Assembly: GCA_024103385.1 (NCBI GenBank)
Contig: JAGFIT010000003.1
Location: 32,000-95,999, forward strand
Direction: 5' to 3'
DNA length: 64,000 nucleotides
Source of the DNA: Vicingus serpentipes
GTDB lineage: Bacteria; Bacteroidota; Bacteroidia; Flavobacteriales_E; Vicingaceae
In this document: positions 25,238 through 33,133 of the stretch, in pieces
Layout: each line of letters starts with the position of its first letter
Numbering within the stretch: position 1 is the first letter of the stretch
Position numbers and translations under genes: made by a program
The notes under the pieces: generated by a model
Database searches by the model: none
What the model saw: the letters and a program-made list of their open reading frames with translations, nothing else
Told to the model about the DNA's origin: nothing

Positions 25238-27343
25238 GCTTTTTAATCGGATAGAGTTTCCAATTACAATTACATCAGAAAAAGCCATTGTTAAAGCTGC
25301 TACCATAGGATTTAAAAACCCAAACGCAGCTATAGGTATAGCAACGATATTATAAAAGAAAGCCCAAAACAGGTTTTGTTTAATTGTTTTTAAAGTATGC
25401 TTACTAATTAAATAAGCTTCATACACCTGTGTTAAATCTTTATCATTTAGTAAAACTACTTGAGCACTCTGTACTGCTATTTGTGTACCCTTACTTAAAG
25501 AAACACCCACTGAAGCTTTCACTAAAGCTGGAGCGTCATTAATTCCATCACCAACCATTACTGTTGGATGAGTCAACTCCAATTCTTCTATTTTCTTAAT
25601 TTTATCTTGAGGCAGCTGTTCGCTATAAATAGTAGTTATTCCTATTTTATTCGCTAAATCATTGCATTTTTCAGCTCTATCTCCACTTAGTAAAATGGTA
25701 TTTAACCCTTGTTGATTTAATAGAGAAATGGTTTCGGATACGTTTTCTTTCAACTCATCTTCTATATCCACTCCTGCTACTAAAACCTTATTTTTAAACA
25801 CAAATAGATTGTGATTTTTTCCTTGTGTTTGTTCTAAATCAATTCGATAAGAACCTACTTGATAATGATTTCCTGCACTATCTTTCGCTTCTATCCCCTT
25901 CCCTTTTATTTCATTTACTTCCTCTAACACTATTTTATGCGCTTCGTCTTTTAAACAATTAACCATTGATTTGGCTATAGGATGAGAAGAGTGCTCTTCA
26001 ATACTTAACAAAATATTTTTTAAATCTTGCTCTTCTATTAATTCGTAAAACTGCATTTTTTTGATAATAAAATTACCTGTCGTTAATGTTCCTGTCTTAT
26101 CAAAAACCACGTTTTTACTATTTGCAAACAACTCTAACGTACTACCTCCTTTAATCAAAATTCCTTTTTTAGCTGCCCTACCTATTCCTACCATTACAGC
26201 TGTAGGGGTTGCCAATCCCATAGCACAAGGACAAGAAATAACTAACACCGCAATACTTTGCATCATTGCTTGCTTGAAACCTGCATCAACCACCCAAAAC
26301 ACCATAATGAAAGTAAAAACCGAAATCCCGATAACTATAGGAACAAAAATGGCACTCACTTTGTCTCCCAATCGTTGAATAGAAGGTTGATCTTGTTGTG
26401 CATTTTTCACTAATTCGATGATTTTCGATAACATCGTTTCTCCCCCTACTTTTTCTGCCCTCATTTTTATTGAACCATCCTCTATAATTGTCCCCCCTAT
26501 CACTTTAGCTCCTATTGTTTTTTCCAAAGGAATACTCTCTCCTGATATCATTGATTCATTAATGGTTGCTTCTCCCCAAACAATTTCTCCATCTACAGCA
26601 ATTTTATCTCCTGTATTCACTTGCAATACATCTCCTACCTGAATTGCATCATAATTTACACTTTCAGTTGTTCCATCAGGTAAAACCCGCCTAGCAATAG
26701 TTGTTTGTAGCTGGTTCAGCTCTTTAACAGCAGTAGTTGTTTGTTTTACCGACCGATGTTCAAACACGTTACCCAACAACACTAAAGTCGTAATAGTAGC
26801 TGCTGTTTCGTAAAATAAATAGTTGTGGACTTCATGCGTACCATAGTACATTATTGTACCTGTTAAGCTATAAAAAAATGAAGCTGTAATACCAGTAATT
26901 ATCAGCACATCCATATTAGGAACCCCTGTTTTTAAAGAGCCCCATGCACTTTTACCAAATTGTAAAACTCCCACAATAAATACAGGAATGCACAAACCAA
27001 ACTGTACCCACGCATCATTTAAAATAAATGTAGATGGCACAAACATGTGTAAAAACAAAGGAATAGTAAAAGGTAAGGTGAAATAAAACTTTTTTTCAAT
27101 ACCTAACAAGCCTTCATTTTCTTTGTTTTGAGGTATAATTACCTTATATCCCAACCCATTAATACTTGCTTTTATGTCATCTATCAATATGGTTTTATTG
27201 TCCTTGTACACCACCTCTCCTGTAGAAAAATCAACATTCACACCCTCTAATCCCTTTTTTTCTAATTGTTTTTTTATACCTAAAGCACAGTTAGAGCAGG
27301 TCATTCCTTCTACATTTAATGTTACTTTTTTTGAGTTAGACAT
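25223..27343 (-). CDS. copA: Copper-translocating P1B-type ATPase
   Basis: A 706-residue heavy-metal ATPase. One N-terminal HMA domain carries GMTCSNC; eight membrane segments follow, with the transmembrane metal site SCPCAMGLATP, the phosphorylated Asp in FDKTGTLT, the SSHPIAKS motif of P1B ATPases and GDGINDAPAL. The CPC motif and HMA domain point to Cu(I) export or cuproenzyme loading at the inner membrane. Its stop codon lies in the loop of the terminator shared with the convergent tricorn gene. It is divergent from tRNA-His. Confidence 0.92.
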   Translation of the reverse strand: MSNSKKVTLNVEGMTCSNCALGIKKQLEKKGLEGVNVDFSTGEVVYKDNKTILIDDIKASINGLGYKVIIPQNKENEGLLGIEKKFYFTLPFTIPLFLHMFVPSTFILNDAWVQFGLCIPVFIVGVLQFGKSAWGSLKTGVPNMDVLIITGITASFFYSLTGTIMYYGTHEVHNYLFYETAATITTLVLLGNVFEHRSVKQTTTAVKELNQLQTTIARRVLPDGTTESVNYDAIQVGDVLQVNTGDKIAVDGEIVWGEATINESMISGESIPLEKTIGAKVIGGTIIEDGSIKMRAEKVGGETMLSKIIELVKNAQQDQPSIQRLGDKVSAIFVPIVIGISVFTFIMVFWVVDAGFKQAMMQSIAVLVISCPCAMGLATPTAVMVGIGRAAKKGILIKGGSTLELFANSKNVVFDKTGTLTTGNFIIKKMQFYELIEEQDLKNILLSIEEHSSHPIAKSMVNCLKDEAHKIVLEEVNEIKGKGIEAKDSAGNHYQVGSYRIDLEQTQGKNHNLFVFKNKVLVAGVDIEDELKENVSETISLLNQQGLNTILLSGDRAEKCNDLANKIGITTIYSEQLPQDKIKKIEELELTHPTVMVGDGINDAPALVKASVGVSLSKGTQIAVQSAQVVLLNDKDLTQVYEAYLISKHTLKTIKQNLFWAFFYNIVAIPIAAFGFLNPMVAALTMAFSDVIVIGNSIRLKSKRLN

Positions 27344-27423
27344 CCAACAAAATTACACATTATCTAGAAGCAAAAATTCTTACCTAAATTTATAAAACAT
27401 TGCTTTTGTTTTGAAAAAAGATT

Positions 27424-27431
27424 TATATTTG
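27424..27431 (+). promoter_or_regulatory. -7 box of tRNA-His
   Basis: TATATTTG is an exact TAnnTTTG match ending 11 bp before the tRNA, with TTTTG at 27404-27408 in the -33 position. The same TTATATTTGC sequence precedes tRNA-Arg. Confidence 0.7.
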
Positions 27432-27442
27432 CAGCCGTAAAT

Positions 27443-27517
27443 GGTGGTTGTAGCTCAGTTGGTTAGAGCACTGGTTTGTGGTGCCGGGTGTCGTGGGTTC
27501 GAGTCCCATCTTCCACC
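27443..27517 (+). tRNA. tRNA-His (anticodon GTG)
   Basis: The cloverleaf folds with G-1 encoded at 27443, U8/A9, D arm GCTC/GAGC, anticodon loop TTGTGGT with GTG at 27478-27480, and T arm GTGGG/CCCAT around TTCGAGT. The extra 5' G opposite C73 is the tRNA-His identity mark. The acceptor stem has two adjacent T-T oppositions (positions 5-68 and 6-67) flanked by good pairs. CCA is not encoded. A second copy of its 3' end lies at 27681. Confidence 0.93.
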
Positions 27518-27530
27518 CATCAAAAAAGGA

Positions 27531-27558
27531 AAGCTTCGAGAGTCTCGGAGCTTTTTTT
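27531..27558 (+). terminator. Terminator of tRNA-His
   Basis: AAGCTTCGAG pairs with CTCGGAGCTT (one wobble) and is followed by seven Ts. A second hairpin, AAACGAAA/TTTCGTTT with a T7 tail, follows at 27597-27640. Confidence 0.8.
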
Positions 27559-27680
27559 GTTGAGGAAATTTTAGACAAGCTCTTTTGAGATAAAATAAAC
27601 GAAAACAAAAAAACAGTCGTATCACGTCTTTCGTTTTTTTAATGCAGGTTACATGAAGATAAAAGGGACCAACAGAGTTA

Positions 27681-27696
27681 GTCTCATCTTCCACCC
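27681..27696 (+). repeat. Second copy of the tRNA-His 3' end
   Basis: GTCTCATCTTCCACCC repeats the tRNA 3' end at 27503-27518 with one mismatch, 178 bp downstream. It lies in the 215-bp gap between tRNA-His and the DinB-like gene. Confidence 0.75.
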
Positions 27697-27732
27697 TTAA
27701 AAATGAAAATCCTTAGCACAAGCTAGTTTTTT

Positions 27733-28173
27733 TTATTTTATCAATCTTCTATGATAAGAAATTTGCCCTAAATGGTAATTGATGTGTCCAGATATGTGAA
27801 TCAAAAAGTGCCCTGTAGTCATTTCATAACCTAACACTTCAATAGGAAAAACTGAATTCAAATCTTCTTGTGATAATGTAGTAAGTACACTCTCAACTAC
27901 TTCAATGGTATCATCAATTTGTTTTAACAGTTCAGTAACGGGTACATTTTTAGCACTAAACTCCTTTTCTCGATCCCTGACGTAATCGGTATTTCCAAGG
28001 GTATGTCCAATATAATGATTCAAATTACCTACAAGGTGTAAACACAAATTACCTCCGCTATTTTTGATGTCTTTTTCTATTTTCCACAACAACGACTCAT
28101 CAGCATAAGCGTTCACTTCTTTTTTTAACCTTCCTAAATCACGAATAATTAATTGCGTTATCGAATCGATCAT
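27733..28173 (-). CDS. DinB-superfamily (DUF1572-like) protein
   Basis: A 146-residue helical protein with the three-histidine pattern of DinB/YfiT-like four-helix bundles: NLNHYIGHTLG in the second helix and HISGHINYHLGQISYHRR near the C-terminus. Many members bind a divalent metal and act as thiol-dependent transferases, but for this subgroup function is unknown. It is 4 bp after the preceding small lipoprotein-like gene on the minus strand and probably shares its transcript. Confidence 0.8.
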   Translation of the reverse strand: MIDSITQLIIRDLGRLKKEVNAYADESLLWKIEKDIKNSGGNLCLHLVGNLNHYIGHTLGNTDYVRDREKEFSAKNVPVTELLKQIDDTIEVVESVLTTLSQEDLNSVFPIEVLGYEMTTGHFLIHISGHINYHLGQISYHRRLIK

Positions 28174-28177
28174 TGTG

Positions 28178-28846
28178 TTAGTTTTTAGAAAACTGATTTA
28201 GTTGTAAATCCATTTTTATTATCACATTTTTAACGGATCTTTCTATAGGTAATTCTTTAAATTCCCTTACGTAGTAAGGAAAAGGTTTTCTTAATTGTTT
28301 GAATTTTTTATCTTTTATGACTAAGGCAGTTAATGTTATTCCTGAGCTTCCACCATTGATGGATTCTTTTTCATTTTCAGCAAGGTAATCACTCTTAGCA
28401 TAATTTTTAGAACCAGGCTCAATAGAGGTAAATTCTGCCACATAAAACACATCATTTGAAACTTTTATGGACGAATCTGCTTCCAAATTGTCATTCAGAA
28501 AAACAATTTTATCCAATTGATTCTTAGTTACGTAGCTAGAATATTCACTATAAAAAAAATAAACTGGACAAAAATCAAAGTACCCCCTAAAAGCAGCAAC
28601 TATTTCTTTGTTTCTTAACCAATTCTCATGAACTAATTTATCAGCTAATTCCGTTTTACCTGCTTTTCTCATTGCATTAATTGAATTATTTTTTTGGCTA
28701 AGCCTAACCAACAGAACACCTTTTTTCAATTGAGTAATATGGTTCACTGCATCTATTTTATCTTTCTTCTTATAGTTAATTTTTTTTTCTTCCTGAGAGA
28801 AAGATATTAAAGGGAACATTAGGAATATAAAAATTATCCTTTTCAT
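28178..28846 (-). CDS. Secreted hypothetical protein
   Basis: A 222-residue protein with a signal peptide (MKRIIFIFLMFPLISFS) and a mixed alpha/beta body containing many Lys and Asn and no recognisable catalytic motif. VRLSQKNNSINAMRKAGK and VYFFYSEYSSYV are the most distinctive stretches. It begins inside the stop codon of the 59-residue ORF upstream (ATGA overlap) and is followed by the DinB-like gene. Periplasmic or outer-membrane lipid-free location is inferred from the signal peptide only. Confidence 0.72.
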   Translation of the reverse strand: MKRIIFIFLMFPLISFSQEEKKINYKKKDKIDAVNHITQLKKGVLLVRLSQKNNSINAMRKAGKTELADKLVHENWLRNKEIVAAFRGYFDFCPVYFFYSEYSSYVTKNQLDKIVFLNDNLEADSSIKVSNDVFYVAEFTSIEPGSKNYAKSDYLAENEKESINGGSSGITLTALVIKDKKFKQLRKPFPYYVREFKELPIERSVKNVIIKMDLQLNQFSKN

Positions 28847-29022
28847 AATTTATTGATTTGATTAATCTTAGCTTCTAAGTTATTCATTTTTTCACTTAAT
28901 TCTACTAATTTTTTTAAAATTAAAATGTGTGTCTTTTTTGCATCTATTCCAACAGGACTAGCATCACTATGGATGATTGCTGCAATTTCATTGTATTCTT
29001 TCTCTGCAATTTCAAAATTCAT
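28843..29022 (-). CDS. Small helical protein, 59 residues
   Basis: A short frame starting ATG at 29022 encodes MNFEIAEKEYNEIAAIIHSD followed by SPVGIDAKKTHILIL and a Leu/Glu/Lys-rich coiled-coil-like tail. Its TGA overlaps the ATG of the next gene by four bases, a strong sign of real translation and coupling. It begins 17 bp downstream of the rarA stop. I believe similar short proteins with SPVGIDAKKTH occur in other Flavobacteriia, but this is memory. Function unknown. Confidence 0.7.
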   Translation of the reverse strand: MNFEIAEKEYNEIAAIIHSDASPVGIDAKKTHILILKKLVELSEKMNNLEAKINQINKL

Positions 29023-29038
29023 AAGGCTTTTATTTTAA

Positions 29039-30319
29039 TTAATAGTTGTATTTATCTTTCCACTTATCTTTTAAGAAGTTTCTTAATCCTGCTTCTTTTG
29101 AGTTGTTCCCTGGATCATAAATCTTAGTCCCTTTAATCTCATCTGGTAAATATTCTTGAACTTCAAAATTACCTTCATAGCCATGCGAATATTTGTAATT
29201 GGCTCCGTAACCGATATCCTTCATCAGTTTAGTGGGTGCATTTCTAATGTGTAAAGGAACAGGAAGATTACCTGTTTCTTTCACGATTCCTTGAGCGACA
29301 TTAATGGCCTCATAAGAAGCGTTACTTTTAGCAGAAGTTGCTAAGTAAATCGTTGTTTGTGATAAAATGATGCGTGCTTCAGGCATACCAATGACATTTA
29401 CTGCCTGAAAACAATTATTGGCAATTACCAAAGCCGTTGGATTGGCATTACCCACATCTTCAGATGCTGAAATTAGTAATCTTCGAGCAATAAACTTTGG
29501 ATCTTCTCCTCCTTCTATCATCCTAGCCAACCAATAAACTGCTCCATTAGGGTCACTGCCTCTAATGGATTTGATAAAAGCTGAAATGATGTCATAATGT
29601 TGATCTCCCGCTTTATCATAACGCACCATATTCTGTTGCACAATATCCACAACAATATCGTTGGTGATTTCAATCTTCTCCTTTTCAAAACTATTGACTA
29701 CAATTTCTAATGTGTTCAACAACTTTCGAGCATCTCCACCAGAAAGTTGCAATAAGGATTCATGCTCTTTAATAACAATTTTTTTCTTCTTTAATTCCTC
29801 ATCAGTAGTGATTGCTATATCTACTAGCTTCAGTAAATCTTCTTTGGTTTGCTCTTTTAAAACATATACTTGGCAGCGTGATAGTAATGCTGATATCACT
29901 TCAAAAGAAGGATTTTCGGTAGTAGCACCAATTAAGGTAATAACTCCCTTTTCTACAGCTCCTAACAATGAGTCTTGTTGGGATTTACTAAATCGGTGTA
30001 TTTCATCAATAAAAAGTACTGGGTTATTCGTTCCAAAAAATTGTTGTGATTTGGCTTTTTCAATCACCTCTCTCACATCCTTAACTCCAGAATTAACTGC
30101 ACTTAAGGTATAAAAAGGCCGTTTTAAATAATTAGCTATAATATTGGCTAAAGTGGTTTTTCCAACTCCTGGTGGACCCCAAAATATCATGGAAGGGATT
30201 ACTCCTTTTTCTATAAAATTACGCAATGTACACCCTTCGCCAACAAGGTGTTGTTGCCCAATATAATTTTCAAAGGTATTGGGACGTAAACGTTCTGCTA
30301 ATGGAGTTAGGTTGTTAAT
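29039..30319 (-). CDS. rarA: Replication-associated recombination protein A (MgsA)
   Basis: A AAA+ ATPase of the RarA/MgsA/WRNIP1 family acting at stalled forks: Walker A GPPGVGKTTL, Walker B LFIDEIHRF, sensor GATTENPSFEV and the C-terminal tetramerisation domain. Family N-terminal sequence (PLAERLRPNTFENYIGQQHLVG) is clearly encoded upstream of the first TTG at 30226, but no ATG, GTG or TTG exists between the in-frame TGA and that block. The best start is ATT at 30319, giving MNNLTPLAERL and 426 residues of normal length. ATA at 30325 is an alternative. A sequencing error that destroyed an ATG is also possible. Confidence 0.88.
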   Translation of the reverse strand: MNNLTPLAERLRPNTFENYIGQQHLVGEGCTLRNFIEKGVIPSMIFWGPPGVGKTTLANIIANYLKRPFYTLSAVNSGVKDVREVIEKAKSQQFFGTNNPVLFIDEIHRFSKSQQDSLLGAVEKGVITLIGATTENPSFEVISALLSRCQVYVLKEQTKEDLLKLVDIAITTDEELKKKKIVIKEHESLLQLSGGDARKLLNTLEIVVNSFEKEKIEITNDIVVDIVQQNMVRYDKAGDQHYDIISAFIKSIRGSDPNGAVYWLARMIEGGEDPKFIARRLLISASEDVGNANPTALVIANNCFQAVNVIGMPEARIILSQTTIYLATSAKSNASYEAINVAQGIVKETGNLPVPLHIRNAPTKLMKDIGYGANYKYSHGYEGNFEVQEYLPDEIKGTKIYDPGNNSKEAGLRNFLKDKWKDKYNY

Positions 30320-30450
30320 TGTTATTCGTTTTTGGTTGATTGTTTCGAAAGTTAAATATAATCATAAATTTTCTTCATTCCTGAAGAAGTAATAACGAAT
30401 ATCATGAATCTAGATTAATAAAAACCAAAACTCAAAACTCTCCTTCAACA

Positions 30451-30480
30451 CCCCGATAGCTATCGGGGTCAGGATGACAA
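30451..30480. repeat. Palindrome CCCCGATAGCTATCGGGG plus GTCAGGATGACA tail
   Basis: An 18-bp perfect palindrome followed by the GGATGACAAAG tail that also ends the CTTCGACA-type repeats. The palindrome core CCGATAGCTATCGG recurs inside the 6S-like RNA at 62940. It lies in the rarA-DUF1697 gap, which otherwise shows nothing. Confidence 0.75.
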
Positions 30481-30483
30481 AGA

Positions 30484-31017
30484 TTAAAATTGAGTGCTGA
30501 CTATTTCCGACAATTTTTTAACGGTGTTTAAATTTCGAGTAGTTGCAACAACTTTCAATTGTTGCTCAAAAAAATTGTTATTCATTTTAGCTCTTCCATA
30601 ACCATCAGGGCAATGAAAATAAATTACTTTTTTGTTGATTTCATAAAACTCATTACTAAAATTAAAGGTGACTAATTTTTGAACGTCTTCTTGTTCAGGT
30701 AATTCCGCTAGAAAAGTGAAATACATTTTTTCAATATCCTTAAACGGATTATTATTGAGTGCTTCTTTAATTTCTTGGGGAGTAAGGATCAAATTAGGCA
30801 CATCAAATCCATAATGCTCCTGAATTTTATCAAAAATTAGTTGTTGCAATGCTGATGCTGACATTATCTGATAATCAAAAACCACATTGCCACTTTGAAT
30901 GTATGTTTTTATATTTTTAAAGCCCAACTCTTCATATAACAGTTTCAAGTCGGCCATCTTTATTTTTTTCTGACCACTAACGTTAATTCCTCGCAGTATG
31001 GAAATGTAGGTTTTCAT
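30484..31017 (-). CDS. DUF1697 family protein
   Basis: A 177-residue protein with the family's start (YISILRGINVSGQKKIKM, then LKLLYEELGFKNIKTYIQSGNVVF) and the usual two alpha/beta subdomains. DUF1697 proteins are widespread, cytoplasmic and of unknown function. Length is standard. The gene is flanked by interspersed palindromic repeats on both sides and appears to be transcribed alone. Confidence 0.88.
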   Translation of the reverse strand: MKTYISILRGINVSGQKKIKMADLKLLYEELGFKNIKTYIQSGNVVFDYQIMSASALQQLIFDKIQEHYGFDVPNLILTPQEIKEALNNNPFKDIEKMYFTFLAELPEQEDVQKLVTFNFSNEFYEINKKVIYFHCPDGYGRAKMNNNFFEQQLKVVATTRNLNTVKKLSEIVSTQF

Positions 31018-31020
31018 ATT

Positions 31021-31094
31021 TTTCCTCCCTTGAGGGAGGATTAAGGTGGGTGTAATTAAGCCAAAACACCCCTATAATCCCCTCAAGGGGATAT
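31021..31094. repeat. Compound palindromic intergenic element
   Basis: CCTCCCTTGAGGGAGG (31024-31039) and CCCCTCAAGGGG (31079-31090) are two small palindromes. GGATTAAGGTGGGTGT and ACACCCCTATAATCC between them pair loosely to form a larger cruciform. The style matches the palindrome at 16146. Confidence 0.65.
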
Positions 31095-31099
31095 TAATA

Positions 31100-32065
31100 C
31101 TAATAATATTTTCCCTTCAGCAAATAATTCTGCACATAATCGGCTACTCCTTCCTCTAACGTAGAAAAAGGTTTATCGTAACCAATAGATTTCAATTTAG
31201 CCATATTGGCTTCTGTGTAATATTGATACTTATCTCTAATGTCTTCTGGAGTGGGTATAAAACTAATATTTGGTTCTTTGTCTAAAGCTTTGAACGTATT
31301 TTTTACCAAATCTAAAAAGGTACGTGCTTTACCTGAACCTAAGTTGTATAATCCAGAGTCTTTTCTATGATTCAATAAAAATAGACAAACCTCTACTACA
31401 TCTTTCACATAAACAAAATCACGCAATTGCTCTCCATCTTTATAATCTGAGTTGTGAGATGCAAACAACTTCATCCCACCAGTTTCATTTATTTGATTAA
31501 ACGCATGAAAAATTACCGATGCCATTCTTCCTTTATGATATTCATTAGGCCCATATACATTAAAGAATTTTAATCCTGCCCAGAAATAAGGTTTCTTTTC
31601 TTGAGCCAATGCCCATTTATCAAAATCGTTTTTAGAATCTCCGTAAGGATTTAATGGTTTTAATTGGTTGACTATTTCATGGTTATCGTCATAGCCCAAC
31701 TCACCTAACCCGTAGGTTGCTGCTGAAGACGCGTAAACTAATGGTATTCCAAACTCTACACAAATATTCCAAATGTCTTTTGTGTAGTTGAGATTTAATT
31801 TATCAAAAATAGCTTTATCAAATTCCGTAGTGTCTGTTCTCGCTCCAATATGAAAAATAAATTGTACAAAATGCTCATTTTCTCTTAACCAAGGAATAAA
31901 TTCCTCTCTATCTACTTTTTGTGAGTAAGTTTTCCCTTCAAAATTTTTGTTTTTTTCTTCATTAGAAAAATCATCTACCAAGACAATGTCCTTGAACCCT
32001 TCTTGATTGAGTTTACTTACTAAACAACTTGCTATAAATCCTGCAGCTCCTGTTACTACTATCAT
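31100..32065 (-). CDS. hldD: ADP-L-glycero-D-manno-heptose 6-epimerase
   Basis: A 321-residue extended SDR with GAAGFIASCLV at the N-terminus, the substrate-side block HIGARTDTTEFD characteristic of HldD/RfaD, YASSAATYGLG and NPYGDSKNDFDKW with the Tyr/Lys pair, and GEQLRDFVYVKD. It inverts C6 of ADP-D,D-heptose to make the L,D-heptose of LPS inner core. Other heptose genes are not nearby. The gene is flanked on both sides by interspersed repeats. Confidence 0.92.
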   Translation of the reverse strand: MIVVTGAAGFIASCLVSKLNQEGFKDIVLVDDFSNEEKNKNFEGKTYSQKVDREEFIPWLRENEHFVQFIFHIGARTDTTEFDKAIFDKLNLNYTKDIWNICVEFGIPLVYASSAATYGLGELGYDDNHEIVNQLKPLNPYGDSKNDFDKWALAQEKKPYFWAGLKFFNVYGPNEYHKGRMASVIFHAFNQINETGGMKLFASHNSDYKDGEQLRDFVYVKDVVEVCLFLLNHRKDSGLYNLGSGKARTFLDLVKNTFKALDKEPNISFIPTPEDIRDKYQYYTEANMAKLKSIGYDKPFSTLEEGVADYVQNYLLKGKYY

Positions 32066-32078
32066 TTTTTTTCAATTA

Positions 32079-32158
32079 TGTCATGCTGAGCTTGTCGAAG
32101 CATCTTTTTAGATTCATCACTTCATTTTGTTTTCCTCTTCGATAAACTCAGAGTGACA
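32079..32158. repeat. Two opposed CTTCGACA-type repeats
   Basis: TGTCATGCTGAGCTTGTCGA (32079-32098) is the reverse complement form, and CTTCGATAAACTCAGAGTGA (32137-32156) the forward form. Together they fill most of the 115-bp gap between hldD and mqnD. Confidence 0.75.
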
Positions 32159-32180
32159 AAATTTTGTTCAGAATGACGTT

Positions 32181-33050
32181 TTATTTTACAAAAATCGAAT
32201 GCTCGATTTTAGGTATAATTCCTTTTTCTTGTGCTAAATTAAACATTTGAGAAATAGCCTCTCTACCCTCAACACCTAAATCGATTGAATATTTATTCAC
32301 ATAAAGATCAACATGTTGCATCATCACTTCTTTATCCATTTCTTGGGCATTAGTCTGCATATAAGATAATGGTGAGGCTGGATTTTCAAATGCGTACTCT
32401 ATACTTTTTCGTAATAAACGATTTACTTTTCGAATGGTTTCTTCAGGCAAGTTTCTTTTAATAATAATCCCTCCTAAAGGAATTAATTCTCCTGTAGTTT
32501 CCTCCCAATATTCTCCTAAGTCAATAATTTTTTTCAAGCCTTTTTCTTTATAGGTAAACCTGTTTTCATGGATAATTAATCCTGCATCTACTTCATTGTT
32601 CAACACCGCATTTTCTATTTCCGAAAAAAGCATTTCTACTTTGTTAGTGGCTTCAGGATGTGCAATGCTCAATAAAAAATTAGCTGTAGTGTATTTTCCT
32701 GGAATTGCAATTTTTAACCCAGAAAGATTATCTCCTTCGACAGGCTCAGGATGACAATCTTTAAAACTTTGAACTTTGAACTTTGAACTTTGAACTAAAA
32801 TTGGTCCACATCCTTTTCCTAAAGCACTCCCTGAATCTAACAATACATAATCATCTGTTAAATACCCATAAGCATGATAACTAATCTTAGTAATGTCTAA
32901 CTCTCCTTTAAAAGCCTTATTGTTTAAATCTTCAACGTCTCCTAAATACACTTCAAAATCCAACCCTTCCGTGTCAATTTTATGATGCGCTAAGGCATCA
33001 AAAATAAAGGTGTCATTCGGGCAAGGTGAAAAACCTAATTTTAATCTCAA
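32181..33050 (-). CDS. mqnD: 1,4-dihydroxy-6-naphthoate synthase with in-frame repeat insertion
   Basis: MqnD converts cyclic dehypoxanthine futalosine to 1,4-dihydroxy-6-naphthoate in the futalosine menaquinone route. The 289-residue protein begins with the signature LGFSPCPNDTFIFDALAHHK and contains GKGCGPILV and GLKIAIPGKYTTANF. Between these two blocks, residues about 87-110 (QSSKFKVQSFKDCHPEPVEG and on) are encoded by two interspersed repeats and have no place in the family alignment as I know it. The start is TTG at 33050, with a 9-bp tandem repeat in place of a normal leader. Downstream of mqnB on the same strand. Confidence 0.9.
   Translation of the reverse strand: MRLKLGFSPCPNDTFIFDALAHHKIDTEGLDFEVYLGDVEDLNNKAFKGELDITKISYHAYGYLTDDYVLLDSGSALGKGCGPILVQSSKFKVQSFKDCHPEPVEGDNLSGLKIAIPGKYTTANFLLSIAHPEATNKVEMLFSEIENAVLNNEVDAGLIIHENRFTYKEKGLKKIIDLGEYWEETTGELIPLGGIIIKRNLPEETIRKVNRLLRKSIEYAFENPASPLSYMQTNAQEMDKEVMMQHVDLYVNKYSIDLGVEGREAISQMFNLAQEKGIIPKIEHSIFVK
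32735..32796. repeat. Repeats inside mqnD
   Basis: CTTCGACAGGCTCAGGATGA begins at 32735, and AACTTTG is repeated four times plus AACT at 32765-32796. Both are within the mqnD reading frame and keep it open. Confidence 0.85.
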
Positions 33051-33081
33051 AGTTTGTAAAGTTTGTAAAGTTTGTAAAGTT
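33050..33081. repeat. 9-bp tandem repeat in the mqnD leader
   Basis: AAGTTTGTA occurs three times plus a partial unit, touching the TTG start codon of mqnD. Confidence 0.85.
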
Positions 33082-33133
33082 AATAGTTAAATAATAAAAA
33101 TGGTTTTACCCTTTTAACTTTATCAACTTTAGA

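Noticed and set aside
27423..27694. Minus-strand ORFs of 61 and 79 codons across tRNA-His
   Set aside because: They are antisense translations of the tRNA (the WDSNPRHPAP string is a well-known artefact) and of its terminators.
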